Source: Gemmatimonadota bacterium (lineage in GTDB: Bacteria > Gemmatimonadota > Gemmatimonadetes > Longimicrobiales > Gaopeijiaceae). From it: a stretch of DNA of 12,813 nt. The notes under the pieces were generated by a model, which was given only the letters and a program-made list of their open reading frames with translations, made no database searches and had not been told where the DNA came from. Positions 1 to 5,972 of the stretch are shown here, one piece after another (positions within the stretch are counted from its first letter, which is position 1; every line of letters begins with the position of its first letter). The stretch spans positions 1 to 12,813 of the forward strand of contig JAHHMJ010000399.1 in the NCBI GenBank assembly GCA_018678395.1. Reading direction: 5' to 3'. A program made the translations under genes and the position numbers.

Positions 1-924
1 GTGACGGATCACGTCCATGGCATCCAGATAGACGATCGAGATCCCGTCGATCCCGCTCAGGATGCGCTCGACCTGCAGCAGGCCCGAGTCCGACGAGCGC
101 GGCAGGTCGATCTGGGTCTTGTCGCCCGTGATCACCACGCACGAGTTCAGACCCAGCCGGGTGAGGAACATCTTCATCTGGGCCGTGGTCGCGTTCTGCG
201 CCTCGTCCAGGATGACGAAGGCGTCCGACAGCGTGCGACCCCGCATGTATGCCAGCGGGGCGATCTCGATCGTACGGTCCTCGAGTGCGCGCCGGACCCG
301 ATCGGCGGGCATCATGTCCTCGAGTGCGTCGTAGAGCGGACGCAGGTAGGGATCGACCTTCTCCTGCAGATCTCCGGGCAGGAACCCCAGGTTCTCACCC
401 GCCTCGACCGCGGGTCGGGCCAGGATGATGCGCTTGACCCGCCGCTTGTAGAGGGCATCCACCGCCATGGCCACCGCGAGGTAGGTCTTGCCCGTACCCG
501 CGGGACCGATCCCGATCACGACGTCGTTGGCCTGAATCGCCTCCAGGTAGCGTCGCTGCCCGTCCGACTTCGGGGAGATGACCTTCTTCGAGCCGGGCAG
601 CGCGATGCGCATGTCGTGCTCGGGCGAGATCATGCCGCCCTGTCCGAGCGCGTCGAAGCTCTCGGCGAACCGCGCGATGTCGTGGGTGTCGAACGGCGCA
701 CGAAGGCGAGCGAGCTCGATCAGGTGCTGCACGACCCCGACCGCGCGTTCGACCGATTCGAGCGGGCCCGAGAGAATCACCTGATCACCCCGCAGCACCA
801 CGCGCAGGTCGAAGATGCGGTGGATTTCCTGCAGGTGCCGGTCATTCACGCCGGCGAACATCAGATGGTCGACGCCCTCGGCGTCCAGGCGATGCTCCAC
901 CAGGGTGGGGTCGCCGTTCGTCAT
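1..924 (-). CDS. PhoH-like ATPase (PhoH/YbeZ family), 3' end cut by window
   Basis: This is a cytoplasmic P-loop ATPase of the PhoH/YbeZ family, linked in other bacteria to RNA and ribosome metabolism and often encoded next to the rRNA endonuclease ybeY. The frame is open from the ATG at 924 to base 1 with no stop, giving 308 residues. Family members are about 320-330 aa, so roughly the last 15-25 residues lie outside the window. Walker A (GPAGTGKT) is at residues 140-147 and Walker B (VILDEAQ) at 237-243, followed by NATTAQMKMFLTR and the ITGDKTQIDLP sensor-like motif. Residues 1 to about 125 form the small N-terminal domain seen in PhoH/YbeZ proteins. The ATG is preceded by GGAG at a 5-base spacing and overlaps the aspS stop as ATGA, so translation is probably coupled to aspS. 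Assignment to the family is firm; the exact substrate is unknown. Confidence 0.95.
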   Translation of the reverse strand, partial: MTNGDPTLVEHRLDAEGVDHLMFAGVNDRHLQEIHRIFDLRVVLRGDQVILSGPLESVERAVGVVQHLIELARLRAPFDTHDIARFAESFDALGQGGMISPEHDMRIALPGSKKVISPKSDGQRRYLEAIQANDVVIGIGPAGTGKTYLAVAMAVDALYKRRVKRIILARPAVEAGENLGFLPGDLQEKVDPYLRPLYDALEDMMPADRVRRALEDRTIEIAPLAYMRGRTLSDAFVILDEAQNATTAQMKMFLTRLGLNSCVVITGDKTQIDLPRSSDSGLLQVERILSGIDGISIVYLDAMDVIRH

Positions 925-2726
925 CGGGACTCCGGGTCGGGGTCGGGGTCGGGGCGCGCGGTCAGCGCCAACCCCAGGGCGTCCAGCTCGGCCGCGCCGA
1001 GCCGCACGGGCGCGCCTTCGAACAGCGCGCGGGCTGCGGTGGTCTTCGGGAATGCGATCACGTCCCTGAGACTGGATACGCCGGCGAAACGCTGCACGAT
1101 CCGATCCATGCCGAACGCGACGCCCCCGTGCGGCGGGGCTCCGGCGGCGAGCGCGGTCAGCAGGAAGCCGAACTTCATCTCGATCTCGTCGTCCGAGAGC
1201 CCCAGCAGGCGGAAGATGCGACGCTGCAGCGCCGCATCGTGGATGCGGATCGAGCCGGAGCCGAGCTCCGTACCGTTGTAGACCAGGTCGTAGGCATCCC
1301 CGCGGGCCGCGAGCGGATCGCCATCCAGCAGCTCGAGCGCGTCGTCATGCGGCTGGACGAAGGGATGGTGATTGGGCGCCAGGCCACCGTCGCCATCGGC
1401 TTCGAAGACGGGGAAGTCGGTCACCCACAGCCACGCATCCTCGCGCGCCCTGGGCAGGTCCAACGCCTGAATGGCCGCGGCCCGCACGGCGTCGAGCGCC
1501 GGCGAGGTGACCCCGTCGTCGCCCGCCGCGACGAGAAAGAGGTCGCCGACCTCGGCACCCAGCGCTTCCCACTCGGCCTCGTCGAGGAAGCGGGACAGCG
1601 GCCCGGAGCCTCCGTCCTCCGAGCGCTTCGCCCACAGCAGACCCGGCGCACCCGCCGCCTTCGCGGACACCTCCACGGCCTCGATCTGCTTCCGGGAGAG
1701 GCGCGCGCCCCCCGGAAACCGAAAGCCCCGGATGCGCCCACCCGCCGCGACGGCGGACTGCGTGACCCGGAAATCGATGGCCCCCAGCGCCGTCGTCCAG
1801 TCGCTGATCTCGAGGTCCCAGCGCAGGTCGGGGCGGTCGGACCCGAAGCGGTCCATGGACTCGTCCCACGTCATGCGCGGGAACGGCACCGGTGCCGAGG
1901 CTCCGGCGACGTCCGCCAGCTCGGCCATCAGCCCCTCCATCCAGTGGAGGATGTCGTCGACCCCCACGAACGACGCTTCGACGTCGATCTGGGTGAACTC
2001 GAGCTGACGGTCGGCTCGCAGCGCCTCGTCGCGGAAGCACCGGGCGATCTGGAAGTACCGATCGAAGCCCGCCACCATGAGGATCTGCTTGTATATCTGC
2101 GGACTCTGCGGCAGCGCGAAGAACTCGCCGGGATGCACGCTGCTCGGGACCACGAAGTCCCGCGCGCCCTCCGGAGTGGGTTTCGTGAGGATGGGCGTCT
2201 CGACCTCGACGAAGCCGATCCGGTCCATGTAGTTGCGCACCGCCAGGATCAGCCGGTGCCGGAGGACGAGGTTCTCCTGGAGCTCGGGCCGGCGCAGGTC
2301 CAGCACACGATGCCGGAGCCGCAGCTCCTCGGAAGGCAGTTCGTCCTCGGGGCCCCGATACACGGGAATCGCGGGAGTCTCGGCCGGATTCAGTCGCTCC
2401 ACGCACGTCGCGCGCAGTTCGACTTCTCCGGTGGCGAGTTCCGGATTCGGATCGGGACGAAGCTCCACGACCCCCTCGACGGCGACCACGTCCTCGTTGC
2501 CCAGGGCGTCGGCGGCGGCGAGCGACGTCTCGTCGGTCCAGTCGGGGCCCACCGACACCTGGAGCAGCCCGGACCGGTCGCGCAGATCCAGGAAGAGCAG
2601 GCCCCCGAGGTCTCGCCTGCGGTGGACCCATCCCGCGAGCCGAAGGGTGCGCCCCACGTCGGCGGCGGTCAGGCGGCCGAGATACGAAGAGCGCAGGGCG
2701 GTGCTTCCGGAACCGGGATCGGTCAT
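921..2726 (-). CDS. aspS: Aspartyl-tRNA synthetase
   Basis: Class II aminoacyl-tRNA synthetase charging tRNA-Asp with aspartate in the cytoplasm; 601 aa from the ATG at 2726, close to the bacterial norm of about 590. The N-terminal OB-fold anticodon-binding domain (about residues 12-115) carries GWVHRRRDLGG at 32-42. The catalytic core has the TPEGARDF region (184-191), motif 2 FRDEALRADRQLEFTQID (231-248) and motif 3 GMDR (539-542) followed by DVIAFPK. A bacterial insertion domain lies between motifs 2 and 3. Leu40, in RRRDL, matches the E. coli enzyme rather than the His found in Pseudomonas AspRS, which weakly suggests a tRNA-Asp-specific (discriminating) enzyme. The frame stays open to a TTG at 2792, but that extension is Arg/Pro-rich and unlike the family, so I prefer the ATG; no clear ribosome binding site supports it. 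The C-terminus is an unusual DPDPDP tail. The stop overlaps the phoH start. Confidence 0.97.
   Translation of the reverse strand: MTDPGSGSTALRSSYLGRLTAADVGRTLRLAGWVHRRRDLGGLLFLDLRDRSGLLQVSVGPDWTDETSLAAADALGNEDVVAVEGVVELRPDPNPELATGEVELRATCVERLNPAETPAIPVYRGPEDELPSEELRLRHRVLDLRRPELQENLVLRHRLILAVRNYMDRIGFVEVETPILTKPTPEGARDFVVPSSVHPGEFFALPQSPQIYKQILMVAGFDRYFQIARCFRDEALRADRQLEFTQIDVEASFVGVDDILHWMEGLMAELADVAGASAPVPFPRMTWDESMDRFGSDRPDLRWDLEISDWTTALGAIDFRVTQSAVAAGGRIRGFRFPGGARLSRKQIEAVEVSAKAAGAPGLLWAKRSEDGGSGPLSRFLDEAEWEALGAEVGDLFLVAAGDDGVTSPALDAVRAAAIQALDLPRAREDAWLWVTDFPVFEADGDGGLAPNHHPFVQPHDDALELLDGDPLAARGDAYDLVYNGTELGSGSIRIHDAALQRRIFRLLGLSDDEIEMKFGFLLTALAAGAPPHGGVAFGMDRIVQRFAGVSSLRDVIAFPKTTAARALFEGAPVRLGAAELDALGLALTARPDPDPDPESR
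930..933 (-). promoter_or_regulatory. Ribosome binding site of the phoH-like gene
   Basis: GGAG on the minus strand lies five bases upstream of the ATG at 924, inside the last codons of aspS. It fixes the phoH start at the ATGA overlap. It directly abuts the G-run motif at 934-954. Confidence 0.6.
934..954 (+). other. Four-tract G-quadruplex-type motif at the aspS/phoH junction
   Basis: Four G runs (934-936, 939-942, 945-948, 951-954) are separated only by TC, which satisfies the strict quadruplex pattern with two-base loops. On the coding strand it is a CCCCGA hexamer repeat encoding the acidic Asp-Pro tail at the C-terminus of AspRS. The G-rich strand is the transcribed (template) strand, and the motif sits immediately before the phoH ribosome binding site. 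Formation in the cell is not shown. The repeat could also be slippage-prone. Confidence 0.5.
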
Positions 2727-2818
2727 GGACCTGAAGAGAGATCGGGGGGAGGGATCACGCCGGCGCCCCCCCCGAGGCCGAATCGGCGGCAAACTCTCCA
2801 GAGGAACGCGAATCCGCT

Positions 2819-2847
2819 AAGTTAGCCGGGCCCTTCGGGGCCTTCAA
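2819..2847 (-). promoter_or_regulatory. Candidate sigma70-type promoter for aspS-phoH
   Basis: Reading the minus strand, TTGAAG (2842-2847) is followed by a 17-base spacer and TAACTT (2819-2824). The -35 box matches consensus at 4 of 6 positions and the -10 at 3 of 6. It would give a leader of about 85 bases before the aspS ATG. It falls in the only moderately AT-rich patch of this divergent region. A guess based on box match and spacing only. Confidence 0.3.
2829..2842 (+). other. Perfect TTCG-tetraloop hairpin in the aspS/rlmN divergent region
   Basis: GGCCC (2829-2833), loop TTCG, GGGCC (2838-2842): a five-pair GC stem closed by C-G around a UUCG loop, the most stable RNA tetraloop class. 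It ends 31 bases before the rlmN start codon, so it would be in the rlmN leader if transcription begins upstream. No T-run follows, so it is not a typical intrinsic terminator. It also lies inside the spacer of the candidate aspS promoter. Confidence 0.45.
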
Positions 2848-2873
2848 GCGACCTGTTCTCCGCCCCGCTCACG

Positions 2874-3950
2874 ATGACCGAAATCGCGCCCACCACCCCC
2901 GTCGACCTGCTCGGCCTCGAACCCGACGCCCTGCGGCACGAGCTGGAGGGCCACTTCGAGGCTCGGGGACAGAAGCCGTATCGCGCCCGCCAGGTGGCGC
3001 GGTGGCTCTACGAAACCGATGTGCGGTCGTTCGACGAGATGACCGATCTCCCGGCCGGTGAGCGGGTCGCTCTCGCCGAGGCCTTCGCGATCGGGGAGCC
3101 CGAGATCGACACGGTCCAGGTGTCCAGCGACGGCACGGCCAAGCATCTCTGGCGGCTGGGCGACGAGGAGCGGGTCGAGTCGGTTCTGATCCCCACCGAG
3201 GATCGACTCACCCTCTGCCTGTCGTCTCAGGCGGGGTGCGCGATGGGCTGCACCTTCTGCGCCACCGGATGGAGCGGGTTCCAGCGCCACCTCACGGCCG
3301 GAGAGATCGTCGCGCAGTATCGTGCGTCGCGGCGGTGGGCCGCGGAGAACGGGTATGGCCCCATCACCAACATCGTGTACATGGGCATGGGCGAGCCGTT
3401 GGCGAACCGACCGGCCGTACACGCCTCGCTGACCATCCTGAACCAGGGCTTCGAAGTCGGGGCCCGCCGCATCACCGTATCGACGGTGGGCGTCGTCCCG
3501 GGCATCCTCGAGCTCGCCCGGCGCCCCGAGCAGTTCAAGTTGGCGCTGTCGCTCCACTCTCCGGACAGCACGCTCCGCCAGGAGCTCATTCCCCTGGAGA
3601 AGCGCTGGCCGCTCCCGGAGCTGATCCAGGCGCTGGAAGCATTCGACGACGCCGGCGGACGCCGCATCACCTTCGAGTACACGATGATCCGAGGCGTCAA
3701 CGACGCCCCTGAACTCGCGCCGCGTCTGGCGGAGCTCGCCTACCGCCTGCACGCCTTCGTGAACCTCATCCCGTTCAACCCGATTCCCTGGCAGGACTGG
3801 GGGCCCTCGAAGCCTGAACGGATCCGGCACTTCGCCGACGTCCTTCGTGAGCGAGGCGTCGACGTCGCGGTGCGGGAGCCGCGGGGACGAGACATCGACG
3901 CGGCCTGCGGCCAGCTGCGGGCGAACGCTCTGGTCCAGATCGAGGACTGA
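2874..3950 (+). CDS. rlmN: 23S rRNA / tRNA adenine-C2 methyltransferase RlmN
   Basis: Radical-SAM enzyme that methylates C2 of A2503 in 23S rRNA and, in E. coli, A37 of some tRNAs; it tunes the peptidyl-transferase exit tunnel and decoding accuracy. It has 358 aa, the usual family length. The CxxxCxxC iron-sulfur ligands are Cys122, Cys126 and Cys129 (GCAMGCTFCATG). The two catalytic cysteines of the RlmN/Cfr mechanism are present: Cys115, seven residues before the cluster as in E. coli, and Cys345 in AACGQLRAN. GMGEPLAN (171-178) is the SAM-binding GGEP-like motif. The N-terminal accessory domain (about 10-100) includes the KPYRARQ and WLY blocks that help bind RNA. The ATG at 2874 has no obvious ribosome binding site. 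It is a single gene, divergent from aspS and convergent with lepB, with one base between the two stop codons. The target base is inferred from family membership; Cfr (C8) is less likely given the context and length. Confidence 0.97.
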   Translation: MTEIAPTTPVDLLGLEPDALRHELEGHFEARGQKPYRARQVARWLYETDVRSFDEMTDLPAGERVALAEAFAIGEPEIDTVQVSSDGTAKHLWRLGDEERVESVLIPTEDRLTLCLSSQAGCAMGCTFCATGWSGFQRHLTAGEIVAQYRASRRWAAENGYGPITNIVYMGMGEPLANRPAVHASLTILNQGFEVGARRITVSTVGVVPGILELARRPEQFKLALSLHSPDSTLRQELIPLEKRWPLPELIQALEAFDDAGGRRITFEYTMIRGVNDAPELAPRLAELAYRLHAFVNLIPFNPIPWQDWGPSKPERIRHFADVLRERGVDVAVREPRGRDIDAACGQLRANALVQIED

Positions 3951-3951
3951 G

Positions 3952-4701
3952 TCAGCCCACGCCGTCGAAGATGCGGTCCCAGCGGATCTCGCGAATGAAG
4001 GCGAAGGGCCGGTAGGACTCGCGGTTGTAGCTGAAGTAGATGAACGAGACCTTGCCCTCGACCCGCCAGGCCTCCAGGAGGCCCCAGTACCGGGAATCCA
4101 GACTCATCTCCCGGTTGTCGCCCAGCATGAAGTAGTGATCATCGGGGATCACGAGCGGGCCCCAGTTGTCCCGGGTCGGCCGATAGGTCGCGCGATCGAC
4201 TTCCGGTGCCAGGTGGGACGACTGCCAACCCATCATGGGATTGCCCTCGTCCGGCTCCGGGCCGTGGCGGACGTACGGCTCGTCCAGGGGCTCGCCGTCC
4301 ACGTACAGGACCTTGTCGCGCATCTCGAGGCGCTCGCCCGGCATCCCGACGAGCCGCTTCACCAGCCTGAATTCGTCGGTGTGGGGCGGATCGAACACGA
4401 GAACGTCGCCTCGCTCCGGCGCCGAGTACCCGGGGACGTGGGCCTGGGTGAACGGAATGCGCCCCCCGACGGTGGCGCGGTTCACCACCAGGAAGTCTCC
4501 GACGAGGAGACTGTCCTCCATCGACCCCGAGGTGATGAAGAAGGTCTGGAGCACGAAGGTCCGCAGGATCAGGAAGAATACCACCGCCGCACCGAGCGAC
4601 TTCAGGTTCTCACCCCAGCCGGGCTTCTCCTGCTTCTTCTCGTCGGCGCCCTTGCCTTCTCCCGCGATGCGTCGTCGCGTCCTCTTTCGCTGTTCGCTCA
4701 T
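3952..4701 (-). CDS. lepB: Signal peptidase I
   Basis: Membrane-bound Ser/Lys peptidase that removes signal peptides from exported proteins on the outer face of the inner membrane; 249 aa. Residues 1-33 are a charged Lys/Arg/Glu-rich cytoplasmic tail, and about 36-56 form one hydrophobic membrane anchor. The nucleophile is Ser60 in SGSMEDSLL and the general-base lysine is Lys115 in VKRLVGMPGE. The box E motif GDNREMSLDSRYWG is at 194-207. The region 80-100 (PFTQAHVPGYSAPERGDVLVF) is the usual substrate-binding strand segment. The start is an ATG overlapping the upstream stop as TGATG, so lepB is the third gene of the yqeK > LytR_C > lepB unit and probably depends on translational coupling; only a weak GGCGG lies upstream. 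Earlier in-frame sequence overlaps the LytR_C gene and is not coding in this frame. Confidence 0.96.
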   Translation of the reverse strand: MSEQRKRTRRRIAGEGKGADEKKQEKPGWGENLKSLGAAVVFFLILRTFVLQTFFITSGSMEDSLLVGDFLVVNRATVGGRIPFTQAHVPGYSAPERGDVLVFDPPHTDEFRLVKRLVGMPGERLEMRDKVLYVDGEPLDEPYVRHGPEPDEGNPMMGWQSSHLAPEVDRATYRPTRDNWGPLVIPDDHYFMLGDNREMSLDSRYWGLLEAWRVEGKVSFIYFSYNRESYRPFAFIREIRWDRIFDGVG

Positions 4702-5249
4702 CAGCCGCCGTCGTCGGTTCCTGGGTCTACCCACCGCCCGGTTCCCGGGCGCGTCGGACCCGGGCGCTCCGGAATGAAGCGCCGCAGGTCCCACCAGGGG
4801 GCGGCATCGTCGGTCTCGGGATCCGGAATCGCGGTCGGCTCCCACTCCTGACCCAGTACTACGGTGACGTCGAGGTAGAGGTTCGAATCGGGCTCCGCGA
4901 CCACCGATCGGATCCCCAGGGCGTCGGCGACCAGACGCGCCCCCGCGACGTCGTCGGTGCGCGCCAGAACCACCGAGGAATCGCGGGCCGGCCCGTTGCC
5001 GAAGTAGACCACGTCGAAGCCGCCGTCCCGAAGCTCTCCGGTGGCCGACCGGGCCATGCCGTCGCGTCCGCCGCCGTTGAGCACCTCCACCCGAATGCGG
5101 ACCCCGGCCGGTACACCGACGGCCGCGGGGGAGCCCGTGAGACGAGGCGCCGCGGGCGCAGTCCACCACTGCGCGAGAGCGGATCCGGCGAAGGCGCCGA
5201 CCACCAGCACGACCACTACGACGATCAGACCTCGGAGGCGCGCGCCCAC
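4701..5249 (-). CDS. LytR C-terminal-domain envelope protein (LytR_C)
   Basis: Small exported protein of 182 aa. Residues 4-26 are an Arg-capped hydrophobic segment ending in SALA, followed by Gln27: either a signal peptide with an AxA signal peptidase I site or an uncleaved anchor. After a Pro/Ala linker, residues 50-133 match the LytR_C domain pattern (VRIRVEVLNGGG at the start, GFDVVYFGN, and a final LDVTVVLG strand). The tail (about 134-182) is Pro/Asp-rich and likely disordered. LytR_C domains are usually attached to LytR-CpsA-Psr wall-polymer ligases; here the catalytic LCP domain is absent, so the protein is more likely a binding or scaffolding partner. The GTG start is well supported: GGAGGG six bases upstream. 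It overlaps the end of the yqeK-like gene by 25 bases and the lepB start by one. Domain assignment is fairly sure; function is unknown. Confidence 0.8.
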   Translation of the reverse strand: MGARLRGLIVVVVVLVVGAFAGSALAQWWTAPAAPRLTGSPAAVGVPAGVRIRVEVLNGGGRDGMARSATGELRDGGFDVVYFGNGPARDSSVVLARTDDVAGARLVADALGIRSVVAEPDSNLYLDVTVVLGQEWEPTAIPDPETDDAAPWWDLRRFIPERPGPTRPGTGRWVDPGTDDGG

Positions 5250-5827
5250 GATCGACCCTCCACCAGCGAGTTCCAGAACGCCATGGTCTCGTCACGGACC
5301 GGGCGACGGCGATGTACGAGATGCTTGATGCGGACCCTCACGATTTCCCTCAGCACCAGGGCGGGTTCCTTCGGCATGCGAGCCCTCATGCTCGTTCGCC
5401 ACTTGTTGCGCAGATTCCGACCCGGCTCCAGGAAGTCCGCGGCGTAGAGGGCTCGACCCGCCGCATCGAGCGCCGGGTGACCGAGGGTGTGATAGGTGAT
5501 CGAGAGCAGAAAGTGCTCGTCTTCGACTCCATCGTGTCGGAGGAGCGCCGCCGCACCCGGCCCGTGCAGGACCGGATCCGGAAGCTCGCGGAATTCGGGA
5601 TCGACGATCTCGCGCAGTTCGTCCGGGTGCATCCCCTTCACCGCGTCGTGGAGGAACCCGAGCGCGATCTGCCGATCGCGAGCCTCCGGGGGTAGGCCCG
5701 AGGCCTCGGCCCACTGCCCCAGAAGCTCCGCGACGCGGCGCATGTGGGCCACGCGTTTGCGATCGGCCCGGGCCCAGTCGGGAAGCTCACCGCGAGCGGC
5801 GGCCGCGACGCGAGGATGAAGGGGCAC
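5225..5827 (-). CDS. yqeK: HD-domain hydrolase, YqeK-like (symmetrical Ap4A hydrolase family)
   Basis: Probable metal-dependent HD phosphohydrolase of 200 aa. The YqeK family cleaves diadenosine tetraphosphate symmetrically into two ADP. The metal-binding set is all present: His28 (VAHMRRV), His60-Asp61 (LHDAVKG), His88 (LHGPGAA), His113 (ITYHTLG) and Asp131 (YAADFLEPGR). The HTLG and ADFLEPGR blocks match YqeK (HTTG, ADYIEPxR) better than other HD families. In many bacteria yqeK follows nadD and precedes a LytR_C gene or rsfS; here only the LytR_C neighbour is kept, with lepB after it, and nadD and rsfS are not in the window. The GTG start at 5827 has no good ribosome binding site; later starts would lose the first metal ligand. 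It is the first gene of the unit. Family is fairly sure; Ap4A as substrate is inferred from the family. Confidence 0.85.
   Translation of the reverse strand: MPLHPRVAAAARGELPDWARADRKRVAHMRRVAELLGQWAEASGLPPEARDRQIALGFLHDAVKGMHPDELREIVDPEFRELPDPVLHGPGAAALLRHDGVEDEHFLLSITYHTLGHPALDAAGRALYAADFLEPGRNLRNKWRTSMRARMPKEPALVLREIVRVRIKHLVHRRRPVRDETMAFWNSLVEGRSWARASEV
5256..5261 (-). promoter_or_regulatory. Ribosome binding site of the LytR_C gene
   Basis: GGAGGG on the minus strand, six bases upstream of the GTG at 5249 and inside the end of the yqeK-like gene. It decides the non-ATG start and the 25-base overlap. Confidence 0.65.
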
Positions 5828-5875
5828 GGATCGGGGTCGGAGGGGACGAGTCGGAAGGGCCCGGGCGGGCGCTCG

Positions 5876-5905
5876 ATGTTAGGGGCGACGTCGGGGCCGG
5901 GGCAA
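5876..5905 (-). promoter_or_regulatory. Candidate sigma70-type promoter for yqeK-LytR_C-lepB
   Basis: On the minus strand TTGCCC (5900-5905) and TAACAT (5876-5881) are separated by 18 bases, each matching consensus at 4 of 6 positions. A start near 5869 would leave a leader of about 40 bases before the GTG at 5827. It is the only promoter-like pair I found in this very G-rich divergent gap. Unverified. Confidence 0.3.
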
Positions 5906-5910
5906 GGCGA

Positions 5911-5926
5911 GGAACGCGACCGTTCC
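5911..5926. promoter_or_regulatory. Perfect 6-bp inverted repeat, possible operator
   Basis: GGAACG, CGAC, CGTTCC: six-base arms with a four-base spacer, located 46 bases upstream of the preferred rqcH start and just upstream of the candidate yqeK promoter. It could be an operator or a small leader hairpin. No known regulator site is recognised. Short GC-rich repeats also arise by chance. Confidence 0.25.
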
Positions 5927-5963
5927 GACGGGGGTGACAGCATGCGACCCCTGTCCCGGACCC

Positions 5964-5967
5964 GGAG
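5964..5967 (+). promoter_or_regulatory. Ribosome binding site deciding the rqcH start
   Basis: GGAG is five bases before the GTG at 5973. The earlier in-frame GTG at 5934 has no comparable site, which is why the later start is preferred. Confidence 0.5.
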
Positions 5968-5972
5968 CGATC

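Noticed and set aside
1..1281. A 426-codon plus-strand open frame
   Set aside because: It lies opposite phoH and the end of aspS, has His/Arg/Asp-rich composition without domain motifs, and the opposite strand encodes clear Walker A/B motifs and AspRS motif 3.
2727..2792. N-terminal extension of AspRS from a TTG start
   Set aside because: The 22 extra residues are Arg/Pro-rich with no counterpart in the family, and the GGAG before the TTG is only three bases away.
1128..2825. A 565-codon plus-strand open frame
   Set aside because: It is the antisense shadow of aspS, caused by high GC at third codon positions. No recognisable protein features.
3945..3953. Short palindrome across the rlmN and lepB stops
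   Set aside because: Four-base arms around one base, following directly from two facing TGA codons. Too short to be a terminator.
4702..5295. Upstream in-frame extension of lepB
   Set aside because: It reads through the LytR_C and yqeK genes out of frame and is Arg/Gly-rich; LepB begins normally at MSEQRKR.
5820..5905. Possible G-quadruplex in the yqeK/rqcH divergent region
   Set aside because: Many G runs are present, but no four consecutive runs have loops of seven bases or fewer, so the strict pattern fails.
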